DNA from: an uncultured Parabacteroides sp.
Lineage (GTDB): Bacteria; Bacteroidota; Bacteroidia; Bacteroidales; Tannerellaceae
Length of the DNA: 17,191 bases
Reading direction: 5' to 3'
Assembly (NCBI GenBank): GCA_934725305.1
Contig: CAKVBA010000056.1
Coordinates: 1 to 17,191, forward strand
Of the stretch, positions 7,325-14,501 are shown one piece after another. Both the position numbers and the translations under genes were made by a program. Within the stretch, counting starts at the first letter, position 1. Every line of letters begins with the position of its first letter. The notes beneath the pieces are model-generated. The model had not been told where the DNA came from and did not search any database. It saw only the letters and a list, made by a program, of their open reading frames with translations.

Positions 7325-8947
7325 TTATTTGATCAGATCCGTTAATTTAACAGCTTGAAATGTCATATGAGCTACGCTCGATTCGTAAAAGATACCCACG
7401 GTTTCGTGGTCGATCATAGAGAGACAAGTGTAACCCCAGCTTTCCTCATCATCAAGCAATACCTGATATTCTTTCGGCCATGTAAGACCGCCATCAATGC
7501 TGGCTTTGATCGTGATGTGGTTACGTCCCTTTGTTGTGTTGGGGTTTGAGAATAGCAACAGCTTCTTGCCCGTGATATTGTCCTCGGCATTCACCTTCAA
7601 TAGGCTGGCCATACAGATAGGTTCCTGCAAAGCACTACGATTGGAAGGATGTTCTTCCCAAGTCTTGCCTAAATCTCGGGTGATAGAGACAGCACGGCTG
7701 CCACCACGATTGTCACGCATGTTCAGCATCAACACACCCGGTTCAACCTCTACCACCTGAGCTTCAGTGGTGTTGGTGCGTGCCAAGTTATGGATATGCC
7801 AGCTCTCGCCACGGTCTTTGCTATACATAACACCGGCATTGGGAATACGGGTAGAATCGATGAACTGGATCGGGAAGACTAATGTGCCATCCTGCATTGT
7901 GATGCCTCGTCCCGGACCTTGTAACAAGAAATACCAAGATGGATGTTTTACTTGAGCTGTCACGTTGATAGGCTTGCTCCATGTCTGTCCGTCGTCTGTA
8001 CTCTTTGTCATCATCAGCTGAGCTGTATTATCACGTTCCATGCCGGGCATAGAGTTCCACCAGGCACGTCCGTTGCCCATGCCATGAGTCCAAGCAGCAA
8101 CAATCCAGACGGTGTTTGTCTTTTCATCCACCAGGATAGAAGGGTCGCCTACACCATTTTGAGCATGCGGAAGACCGCCCGTTTCGCCAAAGGTCATAGC
8201 TATGCGCATCGGTTCCCAAGTCTGACCTTTATCAGTGCTTCGGCTTACACCTATATCAACCATTTCTTGCAGGTCGGCACTGTTGTTATAGCGCACATCA
8301 TATACGCCCAGCAAAGTTCCTTTGTTGGTGGTTACCATGCCCGGAATACGATAAGCCGCAGAGTTGTCATCTCCGGCATGTCTAACGCCAACACCTACGC
8401 GGCGCACATCTGTCTTGCCTTTCCAGGTAGGAGTGAATGGCTTGTTGTTGATTTGTAATTCAGGAACGGTACTGTTTATTTTCGTCAAGACAGAAGTCTC
8501 AGGTTTCATCTGGATACTTACCCAGAAGTAGTTGGTTCCTTTCAACATCGGCTGTTTGGAATGTAACACTACGGTTCGGCTCGGGGCGGTTACTTCATCC
8601 TGCTTAACCGAATAAGTAGGGTCGGCCTGACGAGTTCTTCCGGGTGTACTGCGTGAGATATAGGTAACCGGACTGAAATGCTTTCCCTCGCGAGAAGGCG
8701 CCTCTGTTCCGGCATAGAACAGACGCAAGGCCTGAATATTGGCCATGTCCACATCATTGCCCAGTTGGACGGTCAGTTGGTTTAATACGTCTCCCTTTTC
8801 GGCTTCGACACGCATCTCATACATGACATTATCGATTCGATCGATCAGAATAGGAATCTGAGGCTCTCGAATAAAAAGGCTGTCTGTTGCAAAAGACGCT
8901 GTTTGCACGAAAAGAAGAAAGCAGAAGTATAGGATATTCTTTCTCAT
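7325..8947 (-). CDS. nanH: GH33 exo-alpha-sialidase
   Basis: This secreted sialidase cleaves terminal sialic acid. I chose the ATG at 8947 (540 aa) because it opens directly with a signal peptide (MRKNILYFCFLLFVQTASFA); the frame stays open to an ATG at 8980 that would add 11 residues. After an N-terminal beta domain of the type found in Bacteroidetes BNR sialidases (about 24-170), the propeller shows the YRIP motif (199-202, Arg200 of the Arg triad) and Asp217 in VYDVR. Five Asp boxes follow: STDKGQTW (237), STDDGQTW (316), SKDRGESW (376), a TRDLGKTW box (423) and SIDGGLTW (483). Glu396 (TTEAQ) and Tyr506 (GYTCL) fit the catalytic Glu/Tyr pair, and MRDNRG and GRNH supply the other arginines. 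All key residues are present. It sits between the transporter and GH20 genes, consistent with release of sialic acid for the pathway upstream in the operon. Confidence 0.95.
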   Translation of the reverse strand: MRKNILYFCFLLFVQTASFATDSLFIREPQIPILIDRIDNVMYEMRVEAEKGDVLNQLTVQLGNDVDMANIQALRLFYAGTEAPSREGKHFSPVTYISRSTPGRTRQADPTYSVKQDEVTAPSRTVVLHSKQPMLKGTNYFWVSIQMKPETSVLTKINSTVPELQINNKPFTPTWKGKTDVRRVGVGVRHAGDDNSAAYRIPGMVTTNKGTLLGVYDVRYNNSADLQEMVDIGVSRSTDKGQTWEPMRIAMTFGETGGLPHAQNGVGDPSILVDEKTNTVWIVAAWTHGMGNGRAWWNSMPGMERDNTAQLMMTKSTDDGQTWSKPINVTAQVKHPSWYFLLQGPGRGITMQDGTLVFPIQFIDSTRIPNAGVMYSKDRGESWHIHNLARTNTTEAQVVEVEPGVLMLNMRDNRGGSRAVSITRDLGKTWEEHPSNRSALQEPICMASLLKVNAEDNITGKKLLLFSNPNTTKGRNHITIKASIDGGLTWPKEYQVLLDDEESWGYTCLSMIDHETVGIFYESSVAHMTFQAVKLTDLIK

Positions 8948-8980
8948 GATTTTGTATATTAGTTTTAAATGATTTAGCAA

Positions 8981-10222
8981 TTATTCGTCTGTCTGATTCA
9001 TGGTCTTCGGCTTTAGGAAGAGCACTTGTATCACCAGGGCAACCAGCACAAGTCCGGCCAACATGGCAAAGTCGTGTCCCAGATTACCGGCATCGGTTGA
9101 GCTTCCCAAGAAGCGAGTTACGGCAGCACCGGCAAATACACCTGTCATGTTCATGATGCCATAGGCCGTAGCACGATAACGCGGAGATACGAATTGACAG
9201 AGAATAGGCATGTTATTGGCATCAAAGATACCATAACCTAAGCCAAAACAAAGGCCTCCACCGATAATAGTTACTAAATTATGTCCAAATCCCAAGAATA
9301 CCAGCGAAGGAATGGTCAGTGCCAATCCGATAGCTCCGGTATAGATGCGTCCACGTATATTCTTCTGAACCCAACGGTCTGACAAAATGCCGCCTACGAT
9401 TACTCCGATAAAAGAGGAGATGGCAATCGTGAAGGTTGACATAGGGCCGGCTTGTGACATATCAATAGAGAGATTCTCGGCAAACAAAGTGGGCAGCCAG
9501 TTTTTGGTGGCCCATCCCGGTAGGCTGGGAGTGGCAAAATAGAGCAGGATAATCCAGAAGGCAATGTTGGTAAACAACATGCCCAACCCTTTGAAGGCTC
9601 CTGCGATCGGATTCTCTGTCGGCTTGTTGGCGATGGGCTTCACGGCATGATCTTTCTTGTCGCGCAAGAAGAGAATCAATACCACGCTATAGGCAATACC
9701 CACGATACCAAACCAATGGAAAGTGGTTTCCCAGCTATAGGTATGCGCAATCGTTGCTCCAAAGCCGCCCAATGCCTGTCCCACATACAATCCGGTCATG
9801 TGAATACCAACAGCCAATGAGCGTGTTTTTTCCTGATGATAGTCTGTGATCAGAGATAATCCGGCCGGAATATAAAGGGCTTCGCTGACGCCCATCAAGG
9901 CTCGTAGTACATACACTTGGTTGAAAGAGGTGCAGTAACCCATCATCAAGGTCACAAATGACCAGACGAACAGACTTCCTACAATCAGCCATTTACGGTT
10001 GATCCGGTCTGCCACCATGCCGGCAACAGGACTCATGAAGCCATAGATCCATAAGAATACGGCCATCAGTCGGCCAAAGTTCGCAGCAGATTCCAGTTCT
10101 ACAATATCCACCATCATTGCGTCTTTCATGGTAGATAGCATTTGGCGGTCCATATAGTTGAGTAGGGCTACTACCCAAAGTAACCCTACTACAATCCACG
10201 GATATATCTTCTTGTCGTTCAT
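8981..10222 (-). CDS. nanT: MFS sialic acid transporter (NanT-like)
   Basis: This 413-aa polytopic inner-membrane protein of the major facilitator superfamily has about 12 predicted membrane spans in two halves, joined by a charged loop near residues 190-205 (RDKKDHAVKP). The MFS motif A is GMVADRINRK (68-77). LNYMDRQ in the first helix and RALMGVSEALYIPAG in TM4 are typical of the anion:cation symporter-like branch. It lies 18 bp after the epimerase gene and just before the sialidase, so Neu5Ac import by symport is the natural reading, as for NanT of B. fragilis and Tannerella. Substrate specificity is inferred from context; sequence alone would also allow hexuronate or another sugar acid. 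Confidence 0.88.
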   Translation of the reverse strand: MNDKKIYPWIVVGLLWVVALLNYMDRQMLSTMKDAMMVDIVELESAANFGRLMAVFLWIYGFMSPVAGMVADRINRKWLIVGSLFVWSFVTLMMGYCTSFNQVYVLRALMGVSEALYIPAGLSLITDYHQEKTRSLAVGIHMTGLYVGQALGGFGATIAHTYSWETTFHWFGIVGIAYSVVLILFLRDKKDHAVKPIANKPTENPIAGAFKGLGMLFTNIAFWIILLYFATPSLPGWATKNWLPTLFAENLSIDMSQAGPMSTFTIAISSFIGVIVGGILSDRWVQKNIRGRIYTGAIGLALTIPSLVFLGFGHNLVTIIGGGLCFGLGYGIFDANNMPILCQFVSPRYRATAYGIMNMTGVFAGAAVTRFLGSSTDAGNLGHDFAMLAGLVLVALVIQVLFLKPKTMNQTDE

Positions 10223-10240
10223 ATCTATGTAAGGAAATAA

Positions 10241-11428
10241 CTATTTGTCTAAGATTTCTTTACATAACTGATTGCTCTTGATCAGCATACGTGGAATGTG
10301 GAACGGACCTTTAAACAGGTTGCCTTTAGCCGGTTGTGCCACAGTGCCGTCGCGATGCAAGTAGCCATACCATTCGCCGAATGTGTGGTCGGGGAAATGG
10401 CTGTATGTATAATTACTTATCAGTCGGTGGCGTTCGATATACTTCTCATTGCCGGTTGCCAGATAGGCATATAGACAGGCAATGATAGTCTCGGTCTGTG
10501 GCCACCAGAACTTCATGTCTTGAGAGTAATCTTGAACAGGCCAGTTCTTACAGTCACGGAAGTTGATGATGCCACCCAATTCGTGGTCCCATCCCCAGTC
10601 CCAAGCCCAGTCAAAGATGGTCAAACCTGTTTCTGTCAGCTTTTTATCCCAGCCTCTATATTTAGCTTCTTCCAGAATGAACCAGGCCGTTTCGATGCAG
10701 TGTCCGGGATTGATCAGGCGGCCGGCAGCTGTATCAATAAACTCACCATTGGGTCCAACTGTCTCCAAAAGAGCTTTATACTCGGGGTGCATAAAATCTT
10801 TCTGAATCTCCTTCAACGAGGCATTGATCTGTTCGTCCAGTTCGGGTGAGGGCAACACTTCGCGGATACGCGCTGCTGTGTTGATTAGAATCATGCACAG
10901 AGAGTGTCCTTTCGCCTGCATCGCCGGCATATATTTAGGATCCAACAGACCCGGCGTGTCTTTGTATCTGCGAACTAAGCGGAACAGTTCCAGAGCCTTT
11001 TCGGCATAGCTCTTGTCGCCGGTTGCTTTGGCATATTCGGCCATAGCGATAGCAGCAAAGGTTTCAGAGAACAGATAGCGGCGTTTGCGTAGCGGAGTGC
11101 CATCCGCAGCCACTTCAAAGAACATACGTCCATCGTTGTCGGTACAATGCTTCTCGATAAAGTCGATACCCAATTTTGACAACGCTAACCACTCTTCGTT
11201 ATGTTCTATATTATTGTATGCAAAAGCCAGGTTGAAGGCAAATCGGCCTTGAAACCAGACAGACTTGGTGGAGTCATACAGTTTGCCTTCGCGATCGAGA
11301 CAGGTGAAGTAGCCACCATGCTGGTGGTCAATACCATTCTTAATCCAGAAAGGGAAGATATCTTCGGTCAGCTCTTTTCGGTAAGCCTCTGCCCAATAGC
11401 TGATATAATGTTTTGTACTTGTTTCCAT
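10241..11428 (-). CDS. nanE: AGE-family N-acylglucosamine 2-epimerase (ManNAc to GlcNAc)
   Basis: This 395-aa cytosolic enzyme of the AGE/renin-binding-protein (alpha/alpha)6-barrel family interconverts ManNAc and GlcNAc without prior phosphorylation. Length is full for the family. Recognisable blocks are WFQGRF (58-63), GHS (174-176), PGHCIETAW (241-249) with His243, a WDWGWDHELGG block (277-287), FWWPQTE (307-313) and GPFHIPR (374-380) with His377; the two histidines match the catalytic pair of characterised AGE enzymes. This is not the small TIM-barrel ManNAc-6-P epimerase that is called NanE in E. coli. In B. fragilis the same type of enzyme (also named NanE) is essential for sialic acid use, and GlcNAc is then phosphorylated by the kinase RokA, which is not in this window. 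It starts 5 bp after nanA stops. No strong Shine-Dalgarno is visible. Confidence 0.95.
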   Translation of the reverse strand: METSTKHYISYWAEAYRKELTEDIFPFWIKNGIDHQHGGYFTCLDREGKLYDSTKSVWFQGRFAFNLAFAYNNIEHNEEWLALSKLGIDFIEKHCTDNDGRMFFEVAADGTPLRKRRYLFSETFAAIAMAEYAKATGDKSYAEKALELFRLVRRYKDTPGLLDPKYMPAMQAKGHSLCMILINTAARIREVLPSPELDEQINASLKEIQKDFMHPEYKALLETVGPNGEFIDTAAGRLINPGHCIETAWFILEEAKYRGWDKKLTETGLTIFDWAWDWGWDHELGGIINFRDCKNWPVQDYSQDMKFWWPQTETIIACLYAYLATGNEKYIERHRLISNYTYSHFPDHTFGEWYGYLHRDGTVAQPAKGNLFKGPFHIPRMLIKSNQLCKEILDK

Positions 11429-11433
11429 CTTGC

Positions 11434-12348
11434 TTATTTATTACATCTTTCAAAGAAGTTGATAGCTTCCAGTTCGGCCTTCATAGCAGCCTCTTCTTCG
11501 TCTGTCATGTTGCGGAACGGAGTGCGGTTCTGGCCCAGATCAAGACCAATCAATTTCATGATACGTTTACCACCGACAATGTTACCTCTATAATGACAGA
11601 TCACATTGATAACCTCTTGAGAGAAGTTCTGTTTTTCGCGGGCAGTTTCAATGTCGCCCTTTGCCCAAGCATCCAAGATGCCTACCAATTCACGTCCGTT
11701 GTAGTTGGTTGTGCCACCAATGCCACCTTGTGCACCGCCCATAGCCAGGCAAGGCAGAATGGTTTCGTCCTGACCGTGCAACATATCAAACTTGCCCTCT
11801 TTGTAGAGACGGCACTGATTGTATTCATAGAGACTTTCAAAGGTATATTTGATGCCGGCAAAATTGGGAATGCGACCATCAACGGCCTTCAGAAAGTCCA
11901 CCATCGGCAAGAAAGCGTTGTTAAATGCCGGGATATGATAATAATAGAAGGGAAGTTTAGGTGCACCACATGCAATCTCTTCACAATATTTTACCAGCTC
12001 TTCGATGCGGCCAATACGCGGGAACGGAGTAGCCATGGCACCGATGCCCCATGCTCCAATTTCCTGGGCATGAGCAGCTAAGTTGCGACTTGATTTTACG
12101 CAGGTGCTGCCTACATGTACAATTACTTTGAAATCTTCCGGGGCAGCTTTCATCCATGCTTCGGCCAATTTCATGCGTTCCTCTTCTGTTAGCATATAAC
12201 CTTCGCCAGAAGAACCGTTGATGAACACTCCTTTCAATCCATTTCTTTTCAAAAGTTGTGCATACGCTTCGATAGGTTCATAATTAACTTCGCCGTTGGC
12301 ATAGAACGGAGTGAATGGCGCATCGATTAGTCCTTTAATTTTTTCCAT
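11434..12348 (-). CDS. nanA: N-acetylneuraminate lyase
   Basis: This class I aldolase of the DHDPS/NAL family splits Neu5Ac into ManNAc and pyruvate in the cytosol. I chose the start at 12348 (304 aa), where the protein begins MEKIKGLIDAPFTPF, the usual family N-terminus. Numbered from there the landmarks fall where they do in E. coli NanA: GSSGEG at 45-50 (carboxylate binding), Tyr137 in YYHIPA, and the Schiff-base Lys167 in AGIKYT (E. coli Lys165). The frame is open to an ATG at 12381, but that lies only about 14 bases from the predicted transcription start and would add 11 unconserved residues. The C-terminal half has the GGAQGGIGGTTN loop. It is the first gene of the operon, directly behind the only visible promoter, so the catabolic genes are read first and the exported hydrolases last. 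Confidence 0.96.
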   Translation of the reverse strand: MEKIKGLIDAPFTPFYANGEVNYEPIEAYAQLLKRNGLKGVFINGSSGEGYMLTEEERMKLAEAWMKAAPEDFKVIVHVGSTCVKSSRNLAAHAQEIGAWGIGAMATPFPRIGRIEELVKYCEEIACGAPKLPFYYYHIPAFNNAFLPMVDFLKAVDGRIPNFAGIKYTFESLYEYNQCRLYKEGKFDMLHGQDETILPCLAMGGAQGGIGGTTNYNGRELVGILDAWAKGDIETAREKQNFSQEVINVICHYRGNIVGGKRIMKLIGLDLGQNRTPFRNMTDEEEAAMKAELEAINFFERCNK

Positions 12349-12385
12349 AATCGTACTGTTTTTTGTTAGAGTTGAATCCATAGAT

Positions 12386-12422
12386 TATTTAAATACGTTG
12401 CAAATATAAATAAAATATTTTA
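12386..12422. promoter_or_regulatory. Candidate operator palindromes at the nan promoter
   Basis: Two perfect AT-rich palindromes flank the -7 element: tatttaaata (12386-12395), at the predicted transcription start, and taaaatatttta (12411-12422), in the spacer/-33 region. Their centres are 26 bp apart. An overlapping interrupted repeat, tattt (12386-12390) with aaata (12402-12406), resembles the TATTT/AAATA half-sites of known ROK repressors such as NagC and Mlc, though with a longer spacer. Positions suit repression by the ROK protein encoded upstream. AT-rich DNA yields such palindromes by chance, so this is a candidate only. Confidence 0.35.
12401..12408 (-). promoter_or_regulatory. Bacteroidetes -7 promoter element of the nan operon
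   Basis: On the minus strand this reads TATATTTG, a full match to TAnnTTTG. Transcription would begin near 12395, giving a leader of about 47 nt to the preferred nanA start at 12348. The -33 region is weak (a GTTA at about 12428-12431). No other good promoter was noticed in the short gaps within the operon, which supports a single seven-gene transcript. Confidence 0.6.
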
Positions 12423-12710
12423 ATAACTACCGTATTTGTATGGCTAATAATTAAATAATGTCTTGTCGGCAGAATTACCTTAGCTTCTGTTTATGAGGTT
12501 CTTTTTACAATTCCGCTTTGTAGGAAGTGTTAAATCTCCGTTACCACTATTTTAACCCAATTCAGTCATTAGATTACGATTCTTGTTAGTGCTTGTTTGG
12601 ACCAGATTGCAAGGCTCTACGTTGAAGGCCTATTTTTAGCCATAAAATACAATAAGCCAACAGACGAACAAGAGGCTACTAATCCAGTCAAAAAGGAGTA
12701 AGCTATTTCC

Positions 12711-12779
12711 GAAAATTGGGTAACTACTCCTTTCCGACGGAGTAGTTATTCCGTCCGAACGGAGTGCCTACCCAATTTC
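12711..12779. repeat. Nested inverted-repeat element
   Basis: Outer arms aaattgggta (713-722 of the 12-kb block, i.e. 12713-12722) and tacccaattt (12769-12778) pair over 10 bp, plus a further G-C (12711/12779) across a one-base bulge. Inside are two hairpins: taactactcc (12721-12730) with ggagtagtta (12739-12748), 10 bp with an 8-nt loop, and tccgt (12750-12754) with acgga (12759-12763). The first inner hairpin shares two bases with the outer stem, so the two forms are partly exclusive. The compact cruciform-like layout resembles REP/MITE-type intergenic elements. A role as terminator of the ROK transcript is possible but not shown. Confidence 0.7.
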
Positions 12780-12832
12780 AAAAAAGTCCCTACCCATTTT
12801 TGAAAAAGTCTATACCCTTTTTCCAAAAACTC
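12767..12832. repeat. Degenerate 22-bp tandem repeat, three units
   Basis: Three head-to-tail 22-nt units lie at 12767-12788, 12789-12810 and 12811-12832. Each has the pattern [CT][CA]TACCC, then a T-run, then an A-run, then [GC]TC. Units 1 and 2 match at 19 of 22 positions, units 2 and 3 at 16 of 22. The next two 22-nt registers (from 12833 and 12855) keep only the leading TATA and, in the second, a CCCC-T6 core. Unit 1 contains the right arm of the inverted repeat above, so the two structures are interlocked. The frame contains stops and is not coding. Confidence 0.65.
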
Positions 12833-13058
12833 TATAGACTATTGAAAGATAGGCTATAGCCCCTTTTTTCAGGGTGTTTGGGCCGAGACAGATTCGTCCG
12901 TCAAGTCCGTCAAAGTTGCTCGTCGTTTCTGCCGAATCCGTTACCGATTTTAGCAAATAATAATCCGGATAAAATACAATAACTATCTCTCCGATGGTTA
13001 TAGGCAGTATGTCGAGACAACCGGTGAAGACATCCTATTTATCATCCCTCCCTGCTGC

Positions 13059-14273
13059 TTAATAGGCCATGCCCAATATTTTGCTGCGTGAAAGCAGGCA
13101 GGCGCCAATGATTCCGGCTCTCGATCCTAACTTGGACACTTTGATCTTTGTGTCTTTGCTGACCAGGTTCAACGAGTATCTGCGCACGGCACTTTTAAGC
13201 GGAAGGCTTAGGTATTCACCGGTTTGAGCCAAAGGTCCGCCCAAGACGACCAGCTCCGGATTGAAGATATTCATCAGTCCGGCTATGCCTTTACCCAGAT
13301 TAAGCGCAATCTGTTCCAAGATTTCGATACATAATATATCCTCTTTATTGATGGCGTCAATCAAATCGGGCAGAGAGATAATCTCCTGCTTTTTGATTTG
13401 GTCGGATAAGATGGTGTTGCATCCTTCGCTATAGCGTTCATGCAGCAAACGGTTCAGCGCCATGCCCGATGCTTCGGTTTCTAAGCATCCTTTCTTGCCA
13501 CAGTGACAAAGAATCTCATTTTCAAACAGGCAGAAGTGTCCAAATTCGCCGGAGAATCCCGAAGTGCCATAATAGAGCTTGCCATCAATGATGATGCCCA
13601 ATCCCAAACCCCAGCTGAGGTTGATAAAGAGAATGTTCTTTTCGCCCTTTACAACACCCTGCATATACTCGCCGTAACTCATGGCGCGGCTGTCATTTTC
13701 AATATACACCTTGATGTGAAGGCGTTCTTCCATAATCTTGTCGAGTGGTTTCTCTTCAAAACAGAAGACGCTATGGCTATAGCCTGCCATCGAATTGACA
13801 CGTCCTGATATGTTGACACCTATTGCCAGTATTTTTTCACGTGGAACAGTCAACGAGTGAATAAACTCTTCAATCTTTGTGCAGAGGTTTTCCAAGGCCG
13901 CAGGAGTATTCTCTAATTCATAAGGAATATTTTCTTCGATACGCAGTTTGTTTCCTTTGAAATCAACCGCTGCACAGTTGATCTGGTCATGTAGAACATC
14001 AACCCCCACAAAGTAGCCCGAAGAGGGATTTAATCCATAGATACTGGGTTTGCGGCCGCCACTGGTTTCTTGTTTTCCAAAGTCTTGGATGTAGCCATCC
14101 TCTTGTAGTTCAATGATTAGTTTAGTAACAGTTGGTATGCTTAGATTCATTTCTTTACATAGTTCTGCAATGGTTGCATCGCCATTGGCAATATAATAGT
14201 GTATGATTTTCTTTTTTAATAGTTCATTCCTATTTGCATTGTCAGAAGTAATAAGAAATTTTGCGTTTGCCAT
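13059..14273 (-). CDS. ROK-family transcriptional repressor, probable nan operon regulator
   Basis: This 404-aa protein has an N-terminal winged helix-turn-helix (about 18-68: ATIAELCKEMNLSIPTVTKL, wing near GYIQDFG) followed by SGGRKP and a ROK sugar-binding domain (about 85-404). ROK hallmarks are IENDSRAMSYGE (191-202), GEFGH (242-246), and the zinc site CHCGKKGCLE (256-265) with three cysteines. The first phosphate loop, DxGGT in ROK kinases, reads VDVLHDQ (91-97), so it is very likely a regulator and not a ManNAc/GlcNAc kinase. Its gene lies upstream of nanA on the same strand but is separated by 0.68 kb and has its own promoter. By position and family (NagC/Mlc type) it probably represses the nan genes and responds to an amino sugar such as ManNAc, GlcNAc or their phosphates; the inducer cannot be read from sequence. 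Confidence 0.9.
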   Translation of the reverse strand: MANAKFLITSDNANRNELLKKKIIHYYIANGDATIAELCKEMNLSIPTVTKLIIELQEDGYIQDFGKQETSGGRKPSIYGLNPSSGYFVGVDVLHDQINCAAVDFKGNKLRIEENIPYELENTPAALENLCTKIEEFIHSLTVPREKILAIGVNISGRVNSMAGYSHSVFCFEEKPLDKIMEERLHIKVYIENDSRAMSYGEYMQGVVKGEKNILFINLSWGLGLGIIIDGKLYYGTSGFSGEFGHFCLFENEILCHCGKKGCLETEASGMALNRLLHERYSEGCNTILSDQIKKQEIISLPDLIDAINKEDILCIEILEQIALNLGKGIAGLMNIFNPELVVLGGPLAQTGEYLSLPLKSAVRRYSLNLVSKDTKIKVSKLGSRAGIIGACLLSRSKILGMAY

Positions 14274-14305
14274 AGTACTGTTGCCGTTGTTTATTTGATG
14301 TCGTA

Positions 14306-14313
14306 CAAAGGTA
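14306..14313 (-). promoter_or_regulatory. Bacteroidetes -7 promoter element of the ROK gene
   Basis: On the minus strand this reads TACCTTTG, matching TAnnTTTG, about 33 bp upstream of the ROK ATG at 14273. The predicted leader is short (about 25-30 nt). It faces away from the ruvB promoter across a 228-bp divergent intergenic region. Confidence 0.6.
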
Positions 14314-14478
14314 GGGAAATATATTGAAAGGTTATATCGGTTTTATAGAGTTTGCACGGAGTTAACGCAGAGAATCATAACGGGATAGATTGGGCGTGTA
14401 TTCATTTGCCTGTCCAACTAAAGAGGAGAGTCTGTCCATTGTCAGAAAAAACAGCTCTATGTATTTGTTTATTTTTTA

Positions 14479-14486
14479 TACCTTTG
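14479..14486 (+). promoter_or_regulatory. Bacteroidetes -7 promoter element of ruvB
   Basis: TACCTTTG, a full TAnnTTTG match and identical to the ROK element, lies 15 bp before the ruvB ATG at 14502. The predicted transcript would start about 10 nt before that ATG, or about 16 nt before the alternative Met at 14508. No good -33 element is seen at the usual spacing. Confidence 0.55.
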
Positions 14487-14501
14487 TAAGTTAATGTAAA
14501 G

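Larger units (their letters stand above)
12423..13058. other. Repeat-bearing intergenic region with no credible gene
   Basis: Between the nan promoter and the end of the ROK gene there is no open frame with a plausible start and coding character on either strand. Contents: an unremarkable stretch (12423-12694); near-direct repeats ggagtaagctatttccg (12695-12711) and ggagtagttattccg (12739-12753); a nested inverted repeat (12711-12779); a 22-bp-period tandem array (12767-12832, with two much weaker units possibly to about 12876); a perfect 9-bp tandem duplication gtccgtcaa x2 (12896-12913); and otherwise nothing recognised to 13058. Confidence 0.6.

Noticed and set aside
7943..8458. 171-codon plus-strand open frame opposite the sialidase
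   Set aside because: It is antisense to the Asp-box region of nanH and shows no recognisable protein features.
10241..11428. Cellobiose 2-epimerase or mannose isomerase as an alternative for the AGE-family protein
   Set aside because: The family fold overlaps, but its position directly between nanA and nanT and the AGE-like His blocks favour ManNAc/GlcNAc epimerase.
11413..12081. 222-codon plus-strand open frame opposite nanA
   Set aside because: It is antisense to the clearly conserved lyase; the composition (Cys/Phe/His-rich) is typical of a shadow frame.
12767..12832. CRISPR array
   Set aside because: The repeats are 22 bp head to tail with no spacers, degenerate, and there are no cas genes.
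12951..13090. Short plus-strand frame reading ..YLSDGYRQYVETTGED.. at the ROK 3' end
   Set aside because: It has no start codon after the upstream stop, overlaps the ROK gene end in antisense, and I recognise no homolog.
13059..14273. ROK protein as the missing ManNAc/GlcNAc kinase (NanK/RokA)
   Set aside because: The DxGGT phosphate loop is absent and there is an N-terminal helix-turn-helix, so regulator is the better call.
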